Shown: positions 8,625 to 17,706, numbered from the stretch's first letter. The stretch: 19,436 nt of DNA from Linderina pennispora (GCF_002104995.1 NW_024468439.1:1-19436); one strand, 5' to 3'. The notes: generated from the letters alone by a model not told the origin. A program made the numbers and translations.

Positions 8625-8881
8625 GGTTCAGGAAATCTACGTATATGTGGAAAGGAGATAGAAAAGCGCTTGCGTATACAGGATGAGCTCGGCCCTTTTG
8701 TCCACCCCGCGGCACACCCAGGATCCCCTTTCGTACACGCTGCTGGCGACTCGTGGTTTATGGCCATTGTCACCACACCTGGGATGTACTCCACACCATC
8801 CCGAACAACAGTTTTCAGCCTTTCCCCTTTTTCCACAACTCGTTACTCTATTTTTTTTTCTCTACATTGGAGCGTGTGCGG
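8625..8881. promoter_or_regulatory. Divergent promoter between YUH1 and the LAA2-like gene
   Basis: A 257-base gap between two gene starts. On the plus side it has a strong T-rich/pyrimidine tract at about 8818-8866 just before the LAA2-like ATG. No clear TATA box. The in-frame ATG at 8753 lies in this promoter and is not favoured. Confidence 0.45.
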
Positions 8882-9667
8882 ATGGCAGACTTTGACGACA
8901 GCACAATGGCCTGGAGCGAATCTCCAAATGCAGCGGGCGACGACGACGACTTTGGCGGGTTTGGCGATTTCGGCCAGGAGACTGGTGCTGACAATGCCGA
9001 CACTGCTACTGACTTTGACGATTTCGGCGATTTCGACGATTTCGACAGCGCACCTGTCTCCGAGCCTGACCCAGCCCAGCCAGCAGCAGCGCCATCGGTG
9101 GCTCCCACTGCTGACCCAGTTCTGTCAGCAGCACAGGCGCTGTTCAACGGGGCTACAGGCGATTCTGAGCAGACCGATATTGTGCAGCAATGTCTTGAGC
9201 TAGCCTTTGGCAGCACAGAGGTTGTCGAGATCGATACACACACCGGCAGCACCGTGACGGCCGCAGCCGATGCTGCCAGCATAGACAGCCTGGAGCGCAG
9301 CCTGCGAAAGTGCACTCCAGACGCTTCTGAATCGCGGCTGCTCCGGAACCTGGTGTGGATCGCGCTCGCTGCCAATGTGCCCGAGGAGTTTAAATCCGAC
9401 CTTCTCACTCCGCTGTCTGTGCTGCGCGCACAGGCCCGCAGCGACAACCAGGGTGCACAGGAATTGGATCCGCTCACTATCGAGGACATCCGGCTCATCG
9501 CGACAGGCACATCCGATGCCCAGGACGAGGATATTGCGCGGGCGCTGCAGTCGATTGACCAGCTCATCAAGGCAAGGATGGGCGAGGTTGCAAAGAAAAA
9601 GGAGGAGATTGATACATATAACCAGGTCATCCAGACCTTGGTCGCCCAGGCGTCGAAACTACACTAG
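8882..9667 (+). CDS. LAA2/aftiphilin-like AP-1 accessory protein with FGxF motifs
   Basis: 261 residues. The N-terminus is extremely acidic and carries repeated phenylalanine motifs (DDDFGGFGDFG at residues 21-31 and DFDDFGDFDDFD about 44-55). These match the [DE]FGxF consensus that binds the gamma-ear of AP-1 and GGA adaptors. Residues 60-80 are a Pro/Ala linker, and the rest is a helical domain containing LRNLVWIALAANVPEEFKSDLL and a C-terminal coiled coil (EVAKKKEEIDTYNQVI). In fungi this architecture resembles Laa2 (yeast YBL010C, DUF5102), which with Laa1 supports AP-1 clathrin trafficking between trans-Golgi and endosomes. The assignment rests on motifs and layout, not on alignment. I chose the ATG at 8882 because the acidic motif starts there; residues from the upstream ATG at 8753 look like translated promoter. 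Confidence 0.7.
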   Translation: MADFDDSTMAWSESPNAAGDDDDFGGFGDFGQETGADNADTATDFDDFGDFDDFDSAPVSEPDPAQPAAAPSVAPTADPVLSAAQALFNGATGDSEQTDIVQQCLELAFGSTEVVEIDTHTGSTVTAAADAASIDSLERSLRKCTPDASESRLLRNLVWIALAANVPEEFKSDLLTPLSVLRAQARSDNQGAQELDPLTIEDIRLIATGTSDAQDEDIARALQSIDQLIKARMGEVAKKKEEIDTYNQVIQTLVAQASKLH

Positions 9668-9765
9668 AGTATTTTGTGAAGGGGCTGCTTGTAATATACA
9701 CAAACGTTAGCGGCACCACCCAATGTGGGAATTGCACCCCTAAACAGGAACCACCTCGATCCAGG

Positions 9766-9777
9766 TATATATTTAAA
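9766..9777 (+). promoter_or_regulatory. TATA-like element of SF3A2
   Basis: TATATATTTAAA lies 68-79 bases before the SF3A2 ATG, in the 177-base gap after the LAA2-like stop. Position and composition fit a core promoter. Confidence 0.5.
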
Positions 9778-9844
9778 GTCAGCCAAATCATTCTACCGCG
9801 ATCGCTTCAGCTATTTTTTCCCTCACAAACTCACACACACAGCC

Positions 9845-10603
9845 ATGGATTTCCAGAACCGCGTAGGATCCAAGCCCGGAGCAGGCGGCATGATGACCTC
9901 GTCCGAGTCCAACGTGGCTCGGCGCGAGCGGCTGCGCAAGCTGGCTCTGGAGACCATTGACATTGAAAGCGACCCGTACTTTATGCGCAACCACCTCGGC
10001 TCGTACGAGTGCAAGCTCTGCCTGACCCTCCACAACAATGAAGGTTCGTACCTCGCCCACACACAGGGCAAAAAGCACCAAACAAACCTCTCCCGCCGCG
10101 CCGCCCTGGAGGCCAAAGACAAGGACCACGCGGCACCGGCACGCGCTACTGCCAGCACACCCAAAGTCAAAAAGAACGTGGTCAAGATTGGGCGGCCCGG
10201 GTACAAGGTGACCAAAGTACGGGACCCGCGCACGCGCCAGTTCGGGTTGCTGGTTGAGGTCACGTATCCCGAGGTCACCGAGGAGACAAAGCCGAGGCAC
10301 CGGTTCATGTCGGCGTACGAGCAGCACGTGGAGGTGCCGAACCGGCAGTACCAGTACCTGCTGTTTGCAGCAGAGCCGTATGAGACAATTGCATTCAAGA
10401 TCCAGAGCCGCGAGATCGATATGCGGCCAGGCAGGTTCTGGACGTACTGGGACAAGGACACACACAAGTTCACACTGCAGCTCTTTTATCGCAACCAGGC
10501 ACGGCAACGCCAGCAGGACGGCAGCGCGTACCAGCAACAGCACAGCCAGGTCAACCCGCTCAATCCGTACATCCTGACTGGAAATGAACCACCTCAGCAA
10601 TGA
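9845..10603 (+). CDS. PRP11: Splicing factor 3A subunit 2 (SF3A2/Prp11), U2 snRNP
   Basis: A subunit of the SF3a complex that matures the 17S U2 snRNP and helps it bind the branch site. 252 residues begin MDFQNRVGSKPGAGGMMTSSE, nearly identical in pattern to the animal protein. The matrin-type C2H2 zinc finger uses C56, C59, H72 and H78 (YECKLCLTLHNNEGSYLAHT). The blocks KIGRPGYKVTKVRDP, RFMSAYEQHVE and YLLFAAEPYETIAFKI follow. KDTHKFTLQLFY is close to the C-terminal beta structure. The long proline-rich heptad tail of animal SF3A2 is absent; the length matches yeast Prp11 (266). The upstream 40-residue in-frame extension lacks homology, so the ATG at 9845 (CCATGG context) is preferred. It converges on the VHS/GAT gene. 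Confidence 0.96.
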   Translation: MDFQNRVGSKPGAGGMMTSSESNVARRERLRKLALETIDIESDPYFMRNHLGSYECKLCLTLHNNEGSYLAHTQGKKHQTNLSRRAALEAKDKDHAAPARATASTPKVKKNVVKIGRPGYKVTKVRDPRTRQFGLLVEVTYPEVTEETKPRHRFMSAYEQHVEVPNRQYQYLLFAAEPYETIAFKIQSREIDMRPGRFWTYWDKDTHKFTLQLFYRNQARQRQQDGSAYQQQHSQVNPLNPYILTGNEPPQQ

Positions 10604-10622
10604 ATGAGTGGTTGAGTGTTTG

Positions 10623-10643
10623 GTTTTGTTTTGTTTTGTTTTG
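10623..10643 (+). repeat. Short GTTTT pentanucleotide repeat
   Basis: Four tandem GTTTT units just after the SF3A2 stop, in the 115-base gap between two convergent genes. Probably 3' UTR sequence; T-rich tracts are common near fungal poly(A) sites. Confidence 0.7.
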
Positions 10644-10718
10644 TGGAGGAAAAAGGCGCTAGACAAGGTCAAATGTAATATGCGTGAAAGTAGTTGTGGT
10701 ATGCCGAATTATGTGTGC

Positions 10719-12717
10719 TTAGTATTGGTGATGGTAGTTGTTGGGACGGCCAGATGACGACGAGCCGCCAGCCTCTCTGGGCTCGGCCCAGCCCTCTTCT
10801 TTCTCCACTGCCTCAGAGTCGTCGGTCATCTTGCCGCGGGCCTTGCTCGACATGCGCATCATCGGCGGAGCCGAGTCGTCGACATTGTATATCATCTCAT
10901 CGGATCTGCTCTGCGGGACCGTCCGCGACGAGGCACCTCCGGCTGCCGAGCCCTGGCCGAGCTCGCCATCAACTGCCGTTGAAGAGGCCGCAGCCATGGC
11001 CTCTATGAGTTTGCCCGTGACCTTTGACGATGACGCTATGCTGTTGAGCACCGCGTCCTCAGCCGCCTGCGTCTTCAGGCTTTCTTGGATCGCCCGCCAC
11101 TCATTGTGCGCCTGCAGCGTGTTGTCAAACAGCCAGTGCACGCGGTCAACCTCGTCGCCTGCCGACGTCAGTAGCTGCAGCAGGTCGACACGGTCCTCTG
11201 GCAGCATGGTGACAAAGTTTGCCACCGCCGACTTTTTCTGGTCCATGTCCTTCATCATCTCCGAGATAATCGCGTTGGCCCGCGGGTCTTCCTCGACGTT
11301 AATTGAGATCAGGGTTTCGGTCAGCATGTCACAGAGGGACTTCAGCTCCTGCGCCGACGTCTCCATGTGCTGAAGGAAGTTGTACGACAGCACGATCCTG
11401 TCGCGAGAGCTCGGCCGCTCGTATGGCGGCAGTGCTGCGTCGTTGGGGGCTATCGACCGCCGCTGCGCTTCAAGGATCGCCTGCTGCTGCGCAGCAACAA
11501 CTGGATCTGCGTACCCCGCAGACTCGTCAAATGCTTGCTGGTTATGAGGAGTCACCGGCGCTGATGCAAACTGGCGCGGTTGGTGGGGCGATGTGGGCGG
11601 TGAAGGCGCAAACTGCATGAGCTGTGGTGACGGGTATGGTCGTGGTGGAATTTGGTTAGGCGACTGCATTAGCTGCGGCGACGGATACGGCTGCGGCATG
11701 TAGTTTGGCGAATACTGGCCAAGGTCAAAAGTGTGGCCCGTAGGAACCAGGCCTGGTCGTTTGCGCGGGTACTTCCACCCCTCCTGCCTGAGTGTGATGG
11801 CCGGCCTCGGCAGCAGCCCAATTGTAGGGGTCAGACTCGATCTTTCGTTGACCTTGTCGACAATTCCCTCCAGCGCACCCCGGGCACTGAGGCTCTCACC
11901 GTAAAGTATGCACCAGTTTGACACCATGCACAGCAACGTCTCGCGCACAGTCACGGGGGCTTCCGACTGCACAATCGTCTTGAACAGCACGTCTGCCACA
12001 ATCTTATCCTTGAACAGCGGCTTCATGTGCCGCGGATAGGACACTACGATTCCCTGCAAAACCGCCAGATACGCGAGCGACCGATTGACTTCGTTTACTG
12101 GCTGGTGGCTGCGCGCGCCGCCGCCGCCCATCCGAGATAGCAGCTTGCTGCCATTGCTGTTGCTGTTGCTGCTGGTGCTCTGCTCCCGGTCGACAATATT
12201 GGAAATCACGTACTCGAAGGCCTCCATCGCGCTAAAAATAACAAAAGTGTGCAGCGCTATTAGTCGATCTCAGATGTCAGCCAAATAGCGAGGGAAGAGT
12301 GTAATTAGGGCAATCGTCCTTTGCACACCATCTCAAAACACGACCAGCGCCCACCTGGTAAGGACCGCGTACTCTAGCCTATCCGCTTGGTCCAGGGTTA
12401 CGAGGCCACCAGCGATTATTTTAAGCGTGCCGGGCAGACTTACCTATCAGGATTCCGCGCAAACGCGCTATATACTTTGCTGTAGGCGTTGACATTGGTG
12501 GTTGCCTCGGCTACAGGGAAGATGCAAAGCGCGCACCAGGCGATACCGCGGTGGTGATAAGTGGTGAGTGGTGAATGGATATGCTAGTGCTGGTGGCAAC
12601 TGTGCTTGTCCGATATGTCGGGCTACCTTAGCCATCACCAGGCAGTAAAGAGCCCACGCGCAGATACGTACTTATCGCCGACTGTAGCTTTGTCCTGCGC
12701 TTCCCGAATATCGCCAT
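10719..12717 (-). CDS. VHS/ENTH-like and GAT domain protein (LSB5-like), three exons
   Basis: Model: exon 1 12672-12717, exon 2 12444-12510, exon 3 10719-12231; 541 residues. Exon 1 gives MAIFGKRRTKLQSAI and exon 2 gives TEATTNVNAYSKVYSAFARNPD. Exon 3 continues SAMEAFEYVISNIVDRE; all junction phases agree. Introns are 161 and 212 nt, with GTACGT/GTAAGT donors and TAG acceptors; intron 2 has a CTAAT branch-like site. Residues about 16-155 form a helical VHS/ENTH-like domain interrupted by a Ser/Asn/Gly loop. Residues 165-300 are a Pro/Gln/Tyr linker with two copies of PYPSPQLMQ. Residues about 317-413 (IVLSYNFLQHMETSAQELKS onward) resemble a GAT three-helix bundle that binds ubiquitin and Arf-type GTPases. 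The tail is acidic, Ser-rich and disordered. Yeast Lsb5 (endocytosis, actin) is the nearest architecture; a TOM1/GGA-type adaptor is the alternative. Confidence 0.72.
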
Positions 12718-13805
12718 TTTGGAGTTGAATTTGAAAAAGCCGTGACCAGACGAGCGTTTCGGCAGAGTAGAAAGGAAAGGAGAAGAATGGTGCGCTTCCA
12801 CAAATCTTTTTTCCGCCAGCATGGCTTAGCGGGAATACGAGATTGTGCGGTGCTCTGTTTTTCTGTAGTGGGGGCTCTTCGGACTGAAGAATATCGCGGG
12901 TTGCCAAAGGCAGTGAAATTAAAAAGAAACAAAAAAATTGATAGGCGTGCAGGCCGGTTTTCGCTCGCTCCTTTATAGACAGCGCTGGGAGGGCCAATCG
13001 TAGGGTGAGGCATACATGCTCTAGCACAACAGTTGACTTGCGCCAAGACATTCAGAATTCTTGGCGCCATTGCCGGCCCAGTCTTGCCAGCCCCGCCAGC
13101 ACCACGGTGGAGGCGGACTACAGCGCACCGCTGGGCTGATGCCGATTTCTTGGTTTGTCATGAGATGCGTGTGCTGGGTGCGGTGCAGTAGGCATGCTCC
13201 ACTTGGCGGGTAAATATGCCGGCGTCGGGTAACTTGCTGATGAATAATGGCGGGCGTTTGTGGAGTTCATTGCATTTTCTTGGGAGGCAATTTCCCACCA
13301 GGGCGCAGTAGCAAATTCTTTGCGCTTCTTGGCACCTCAGCCCAGTCCAATCCCTTGCAGAGTGGGATGGATGGCTTGTGCTCCGCTCTTGGTTCACTAC
13401 ATCCCTTCCCCTGCCAATTCTTGGGGAATTGCCACCTGTGCTGTAGCTTTTGCAGAGCTTGTTTGTGGGAACTGGCACTGGGTTCCACTGAATCGAGCCA
13501 AGAAAAAGCAGCCTGTGTAGGCGTACAACTCTGGCTGGTACCCACGTATTTGTCGTTGAGGACTGGGGTTTTCATTATGTGGAAACTGATTGATGCTTGC
13601 CTTTTCCTGGACATATGATGTCTGACTAACCTGGACGGCGCTATACATGCTGGGTGATTGCCTAATACATACATCTGAGGTATATAGCAGGTGAGCATTG
13701 CGGATCTGAGAATGATCCAAAATAGCGTAACCCATGATGCAGATCGCTCCCTCTCAGCAGCAAAACCACTCCCAACCGCGGCCAACAGATCTGTCTTGTC
13801 GATAG
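12718..13805. other. Long intergenic region between the VHS/GAT gene and OGG1
   Basis: About 1.09 kb between two divergent starts, the longest gap here without a supportable gene. It contains a possible CCAAT/TATA pair for the VHS/GAT gene (12971-12998). It also has an imperfect inverted repeat, GGCAATTTCCC at 13286-13296 with GGGGAATTGCC at 13423-13433. Several frames (e.g. minus 13267-13785, plus 13247-13618) are open but have scattered Cys/Trp/His content and no domain, so I do not call them genes. No tRNA or snRNA signature was recognised. An undescribed non-coding RNA or a transposon remnant remains possible. Confidence 0.4.
12971..12998 (-). promoter_or_regulatory. Candidate CCAAT + TATA core promoter of the VHS/GAT gene
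   Basis: On the minus strand an inverted CCAAT (CCAAT on the plus strand at 12994-12998) is followed 16 bases later by TATAAAG (12971-12977). The pair is about 255 bases before the exon 1 ATG at 12717, implying a long 5' UTR or a 5' UTR intron. Assigned by motif and orientation only. Confidence 0.35.
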
Positions 13806-15005
13806 ATGAACCGCCTCCATTTCCAACACTGTATCCGTCCCTTTATACTCCGTCAACGACGATTCCACCATATGGCAGTAAAGACCGAGCACGATTTGCA
13901 ATGGCACGATCTGCAGGTCTCGCCAGACGAGTTGCGCCTTGATCCGACACTGACCTGCGGCCAGGCATTCCGTTGGAAGCCAACGGGCGACAACGAGTGG
14001 GTATGTGCGCTCTGGAGCCATGCTGTGGCGCTGAAGCAGACACCCAGCACCGTGCTATACCGGTCGCTTGGCAGCCTAGGTGACCAACCTGGTGCAGATC
14101 TGGAAGCCGAGCTCCGTGATTACTTCCAGCTCGCTGTCAGTTTCGAGTCCTTGTGCAGGGAATGGAGCCAGCGCGACCCTCATTTCACCGAACTGGGAAA
14201 ATCGCAGCAGGGGGTGCGCACGCTACGGCAGCCAGTAGTCGAGAATCTGTTTACGTTTATTGCAACGTCAAACAACAACATCAAGCGCATCACCATGCTC
14301 ATCGACAAGCTGTGCGCGAGATATGGCACTCCAATCACAACCGACCTCGGCACATTCCACACATTCCCGACTGTCATGCAGATGGCCAAGGACGCAGATA
14401 TCGAGGACACGCTGAAGGAGCTTGGCTTCGGGTACCGTGCCAAGTACTACGCCAAGACCGTCGAGATGCTCACCAAGCACTCTGACCCAGAGCAATTCCT
14501 GCTCTCTCTGCGCAGTCTGTCATTTGATGATGCGCGTGTTGAGCTGATGAAGTTTAGCGGCGTCGGGCCAAAGGTTGCTGACTGCGTCTGCTTAATGTCG
14601 TTGGACAAGATTGACGCCGTCCCCATTGACACCCACATATGGCAGGTCGCTCAGAAGCGGTATATTGGCAGGATTCTTGGCGGCAGCACGCAGTCAGGGA
14701 TGGTGCTACCCATGGAAGCAAAGGACCAAATAATCGACTTGGCAAGGCAGCTCAAGACACACAAAACTGCCAGCAACAGGGCGTACGAGCTTGCTCAACA
14801 GCTGTTTATCAAGCTGTTCTCGCCGTATGCTGGCTGGGCGCAGGGCCTGCTGTTCTCGGGCGACCTGGATCCCAAGGACAAGAAGCCCGCGGCGAACAAG
14901 CCAGCAGCCAAGAAACGCAAGCAAGAACTGCCTGCTGTCGCTTCTACAGCTGCCGAATCCAAACCACAGTTGCGCAGAAGCATGCGACAAAAGACAACAA
15001 AATGA
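13806..15005 (+). CDS. OGG1: 8-oxoguanine DNA glycosylase/AP lyase OGG1
   Basis: OGG1 excises 8-oxoguanine opposite cytosine and nicks the abasic site, starting base excision repair. The 399-residue frame has the OGG_N block LTCGQAFRWK, then LFTFIATSNNNIKRI, which contains the SNNNIxRI motif that contacts the estranged cytosine. The HhH-GPD core is FSGVGPKVADCVCLMSLDK with nucleophile Lys256, and AVPIDTHIW with catalytic Asp275. PYAGWAQGLLFSGDL closes the fold. A Lys-rich tail (PAAKKRKQ and RRSMRQK) is a likely nuclear signal. Two starts are possible. M1 gives a basic, acid-free leader (MNRLHFQHCIRPFILRQRRF) that looks mitochondrial, while M23 at 13872 starts close to the catalytic domain. 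Both could be used. No intron. It converges on PGS1, 37 bases away. Confidence 0.97.
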   Translation: MNRLHFQHCIRPFILRQRRFHHMAVKTEHDLQWHDLQVSPDELRLDPTLTCGQAFRWKPTGDNEWVCALWSHAVALKQTPSTVLYRSLGSLGDQPGADLEAELRDYFQLAVSFESLCREWSQRDPHFTELGKSQQGVRTLRQPVVENLFTFIATSNNNIKRITMLIDKLCARYGTPITTDLGTFHTFPTVMQMAKDADIEDTLKELGFGYRAKYYAKTVEMLTKHSDPEQFLLSLRSLSFDDARVELMKFSGVGPKVADCVCLMSLDKIDAVPIDTHIWQVAQKRYIGRILGGSTQSGMVLPMEAKDQIIDLARQLKTHKTASNRAYELAQQLFIKLFSPYAGWAQGLLFSGDLDPKDKKPAANKPAAKKRKQELPAVASTAAESKPQLRRSMRQKTTK

Positions 15006-15042
15006 ACAAGCAATTTTATATATTGGGGTTCAGCACACCCTT

Positions 15043-16584
15043 CTACATCTTCTTCAGAATAAATGGCTTCAAGCCATAAAGCCACATCGGTGACCCGCGG
15101 ATCCGCTGCTTCAGCTCTGCCTCGCTGACCATCTTTGAATGTGACAACAGCCCTAGTGCCTCCTGGTGCACATCGTTCTGCAGCACCTCGCTACCTGGGA
15201 TCAGCGTGACCTGCGCTTCCAGGTCACAGTATATCGACCGGTACCCGTAGTTGGGTGACCCGATCATGGTCAGCTGCGGCAGCTTCTGATCTAGATAGCA
15301 CCACACGCCCTTGCCATGGTACGTCCACCCTTGTCGCGAGTACTCCTCAACAGCAATGTCGCTACGGCCATGCTTGCGCACCATGCGAAGGAACTGGTAC
15401 TCGATGATGCTGTACATGTTGGGGATGTATTTTGAGATCCCGCTGGCTGTGAAGAAACCGTTGGCCTCGGGCGACGCTACCAGCAGGTCCCACCGGCTGC
15501 GGTTGGCCAGCACATTGTGCTTGTGGAAGTCCGAGAAGTTGAAGTACGCGGATGTCATAAAGTTGCGGCACGCCTGATGCTGCCGTGCAAACAGGTCGGT
15601 GATCTGGAAGAACTCGGCCATGTGCTGCTCGTCCTGGGTGATGCCCAGCTGGCTCATCTGCACTGTCGGGATCGCAAGCGTGTCTGTGTGCGAGATCTTT
15701 TGCACGCTGTTTTCTACCGAGGCGCGGTGCAAAAACGACGCCATTACCTCGTTCGCCTCCTGGACAAAGCCGCGCGGGTCCTTGGACGGATCAGGGAACT
15801 GGTGTATCGCCAGGCGGAATCCAGAGCCCCTGTTGGGCACCAGCTCAAACGAGAACTTGGCAATGGCCTGTAGCAGTCCGACAAAGTACCCGCACAGCTT
15901 CTCATCCCTGAGCCGCATGTACCGGTCTTGCCGGTTCGTAAAGTAGTCGCGGCTCAGGTTCGCTCCGCTCATTATCAGCTCGTCATCAAACAGGTACGCC
16001 TTGATGTGCTGCAGCCCGAACGTCTCGTTGAACCTCTGCGGCCATGCTCGTTTGTTGACTCCACTGAGCGCCGGGGTGTGGTACATGGACACAACGATGC
16101 GGTCCCGCCCATGCTTGCTGACCAGCGGCGCCAGCAGCGTCGCCGTGCTCTCGCCGGCCCGATTAGTGCGCGTGCCGCGCAGGCAGTCAACCAGAATGTG
16201 AACCTGCAGTGCAGGCGATCTGGTCAGCGCCTGGTCAAGCTTGGAGACCAGCTCTGTCTCCTCGCTGCCGATGTACAGGCTGCTGAGGCAAATGCGGTGC
16301 TTGGCACGGCTGATGCCGCGCAGCAGCGCCTGATAGAAATCGGCTGGCTCTCTGATGATATCAATCGGTTTTGTGATTTTGAATACTGGCCGGTTCGTCG
16401 CCAGCGACTGGAAAACGCTGTGTGCTGTCGGCCCTGTGTGGACGGTGGCTTCGCACGTAGCAGCAGCTGGGCTCGACCCGTACGAGCGTGCCATGATGAG
16501 CGGCATGGTGTATCTCTGCTGCATGCGCGCCATGATTCCGCCAGCCCGTGCTATAGCCAGTCGGCTGGTGCTGGCTGCCATCAT
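15043..16584 (-). CDS. PGS1: Mitochondrial phosphatidylglycerophosphate synthase PGS1
   Basis: CDP-diacylglycerol:glycerol-3-phosphate 3-phosphatidyltransferase, the committed step of phosphatidylglycerol and cardiolipin synthesis in mitochondria. 513 residues (yeast 521, human about 556). The first ~35 residues are rich in Arg, Ala and Ser and lack acids, as in a mitochondrial presequence. This is a phospholipase D superfamily enzyme with two HKD-type motifs. The first is H193, K195 and D200 in QHIKAYLFDDELIMSGANLS. The second is H423 and K425 in YHGKGVWCYLD, followed by IGSPNYGYRS. Family blocks ISRAKHRICLSSLYIG, SRDYFTNRQDRY and FMTSAYFN are present. Several Met codons occur near the start (M1, M2, M18, M21); the first gives the best presequence. 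SKP1 lies upstream, transcribed in the same direction. Confidence 0.96.
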   Translation of the reverse strand: MMAASTSRLAIARAGGIMARMQQRYTMPLIMARSYGSSPAAATCEATVHTGPTAHSVFQSLATNRPVFKITKPIDIIREPADFYQALLRGISRAKHRICLSSLYIGSEETELVSKLDQALTRSPALQVHILVDCLRGTRTNRAGESTATLLAPLVSKHGRDRIVVSMYHTPALSGVNKRAWPQRFNETFGLQHIKAYLFDDELIMSGANLSRDYFTNRQDRYMRLRDEKLCGYFVGLLQAIAKFSFELVPNRGSGFRLAIHQFPDPSKDPRGFVQEANEVMASFLHRASVENSVQKISHTDTLAIPTVQMSQLGITQDEQHMAEFFQITDLFARQHQACRNFMTSAYFNFSDFHKHNVLANRSRWDLLVASPEANGFFTASGISKYIPNMYSIIEYQFLRMVRKHGRSDIAVEEYSRQGWTYHGKGVWCYLDQKLPQLTMIGSPNYGYRSIYCDLEAQVTLIPGSEVLQNDVHQEALGLLSHSKMVSEAELKQRIRGSPMWLYGLKPFILKKM

Positions 16585-16840
16585 TTTTTGCTGGAAAGTA
16601 CTAGCTCCAGCGGGTAGTAGTGATAAAAAAAGATGTCAGAGACAAGATAGAGCAAAGCTATGTTTCTTTCAATAAGCGACACAGCACGCGCTTTTCCTGT
16701 TGCGCCCAGCCAAAACAAGCCCAGCCTGACCCCGATTTGTGGGATCAGCGAACAGACGAGAGTAAAAATTTTCAATTGGCATTGAACAGACAAGGAGAAA
16801 AAAGAGTTTATGAGACTAAGCCTGCAGCGAGACTGCGCGC

Positions 16841-17317
16841 TTAGCGGTCCTCGGCCCACTCGTTCTCCTTCCTAATCTGCTCCTTCTCCTCGGGAGTAAA
16901 GTCGTCGACAATGTTGAACGCCTTGCGGATCTCGTCGGGGGTCTTGCCGCGGATCATGTTGGCAACAGTTTTGCAGCCGAGGTCGAGCAGCGGCTTGATG
17001 TCCATGTAGTTTGAGGCCAGCAGGATCTCAAACAGCAGCTCCTGGTCAACCTTGATGAACTTTTCGTCCCAGGGCTCAATGTCGTCCGACCGCTTCGGCA
17101 CATCGTCATAGTCGTCCCGGAGGGGAGGGGGGTCGTCCTTGTGGTGCTCACAGTACTCGATGACCTTCTTGAGCACCTTGCCGGTGACGTTGGGCAGCGG
17201 GATGGCCTCCTCGCTCTCGCCCAGGTCCTCGAGCAGGTTCTTAATCAGCACGCTCTGGACGGCAACATTCTTTCCAACCTCAAACTCCTCGTTATCGGAC
17301 GACTGAAGCTTGACCAT
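16841..17317 (-). CDS. SKP1: SKP1, adaptor of SCF ubiquitin ligases
   Basis: SKP1 links cullin-1 to F-box proteins in SCF E3 ligases and also acts in other F-box complexes. The 158-residue length is standard. The BTB/POZ-like N-terminal domain begins [20 protein letters not shown]. Next come the blocks [21 protein letters not shown] and an acidic/Pro loop ([12 protein letters not shown]). Then comes [20 protein letters not shown], followed by [20 protein letters not shown]. The C-terminal F-box-binding helices are present in full ([30 protein letters not shown]), with the near-invariant WAEDR-type end. No intron interrupts the coding part. The upstream sequence carries signs of a 5' UTR intron. 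Confidence 0.98.
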   Translation of the reverse strand: MVKLQSSDNEEFEVGKNVAVQSVLIKNLLEDLGESEEAIPLPNVTGKVLKKVIEYCEHHKDDPPPLRDDYDDVPKRSDDIEPWDEKFIKVDQELLFEILLASNYMDIKPLLDLGCKTVANMIRGKTPDEIRKAFNIVDDFTPEEKEQIRKENEWAEDR

Positions 17318-17338
17318 GGTTTCAAATAATAGAGGTTC

Positions 17339-17706
17339 CTACGTAGAAATGGCAAAAGCAGCTGGATGGTAAATAAGTACAGTGTGCGGATAAACAGAGG
17401 AGAGCCGAGAAATGAAAAGACTCCAGAAGCCGGTGGTCTAAAAGCAGAGCCGCACAGAGGAGCAATAGTCCATGGACAAAGGGAGCCCACAAAGGCGCGC
17501 TGGAACCTGCTAGACACTATGCATGCAGAGGATGCGCATACGTAAGTGCCCGCCAGAGCGAGGAGGAGGGCTGTCGAATCTGGTGGAGCCACACTCGCAA
17601 TTGCAGAATAGACGCGCGATTACAGACACAGAAAAAGTCACGGTATAGCCAATAGGCGGTGTAATGTCTGCACGGCCACCAACACGCACGGGCGATGTGT
17701 ATTTAC
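17339..17706 (-). other. Possible 5' UTR intron of SKP1
   Basis: On the minus strand GAG/GTAAAT (donor at 17706) and CTACGTAG/GAACC (acceptor ending at 17339) bracket 368 nt. The second exon would begin 21 bases before the SKP1 ATG. The only good TATA box upstream (17824-17831) is about 500 bases from the ATG, which a leader intron would explain. No coding evidence can support it; transcript data are needed to decide. Confidence 0.35.

Noticed and set aside
8753-8881. In-frame upstream ATG extending the LAA2-like protein by 43 residues
   Set aside because: The extension is a translated pyrimidine-rich promoter tract (Phe/Leu/Ser) with no protein character.
8848-9630. 260-residue minus-strand frame
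   Set aside because: Complement of the LAA2-like gene; Ser-rich reading of Asp codons.
9788-10672. 294-residue minus-strand frame
   Set aside because: Complement of SF3A2, whose homology is decisive.
13267-13785. 172-residue minus-strand frame in the long gap
   Set aside because: No domain, irregular composition, no supporting promoter; kept as intergenic.
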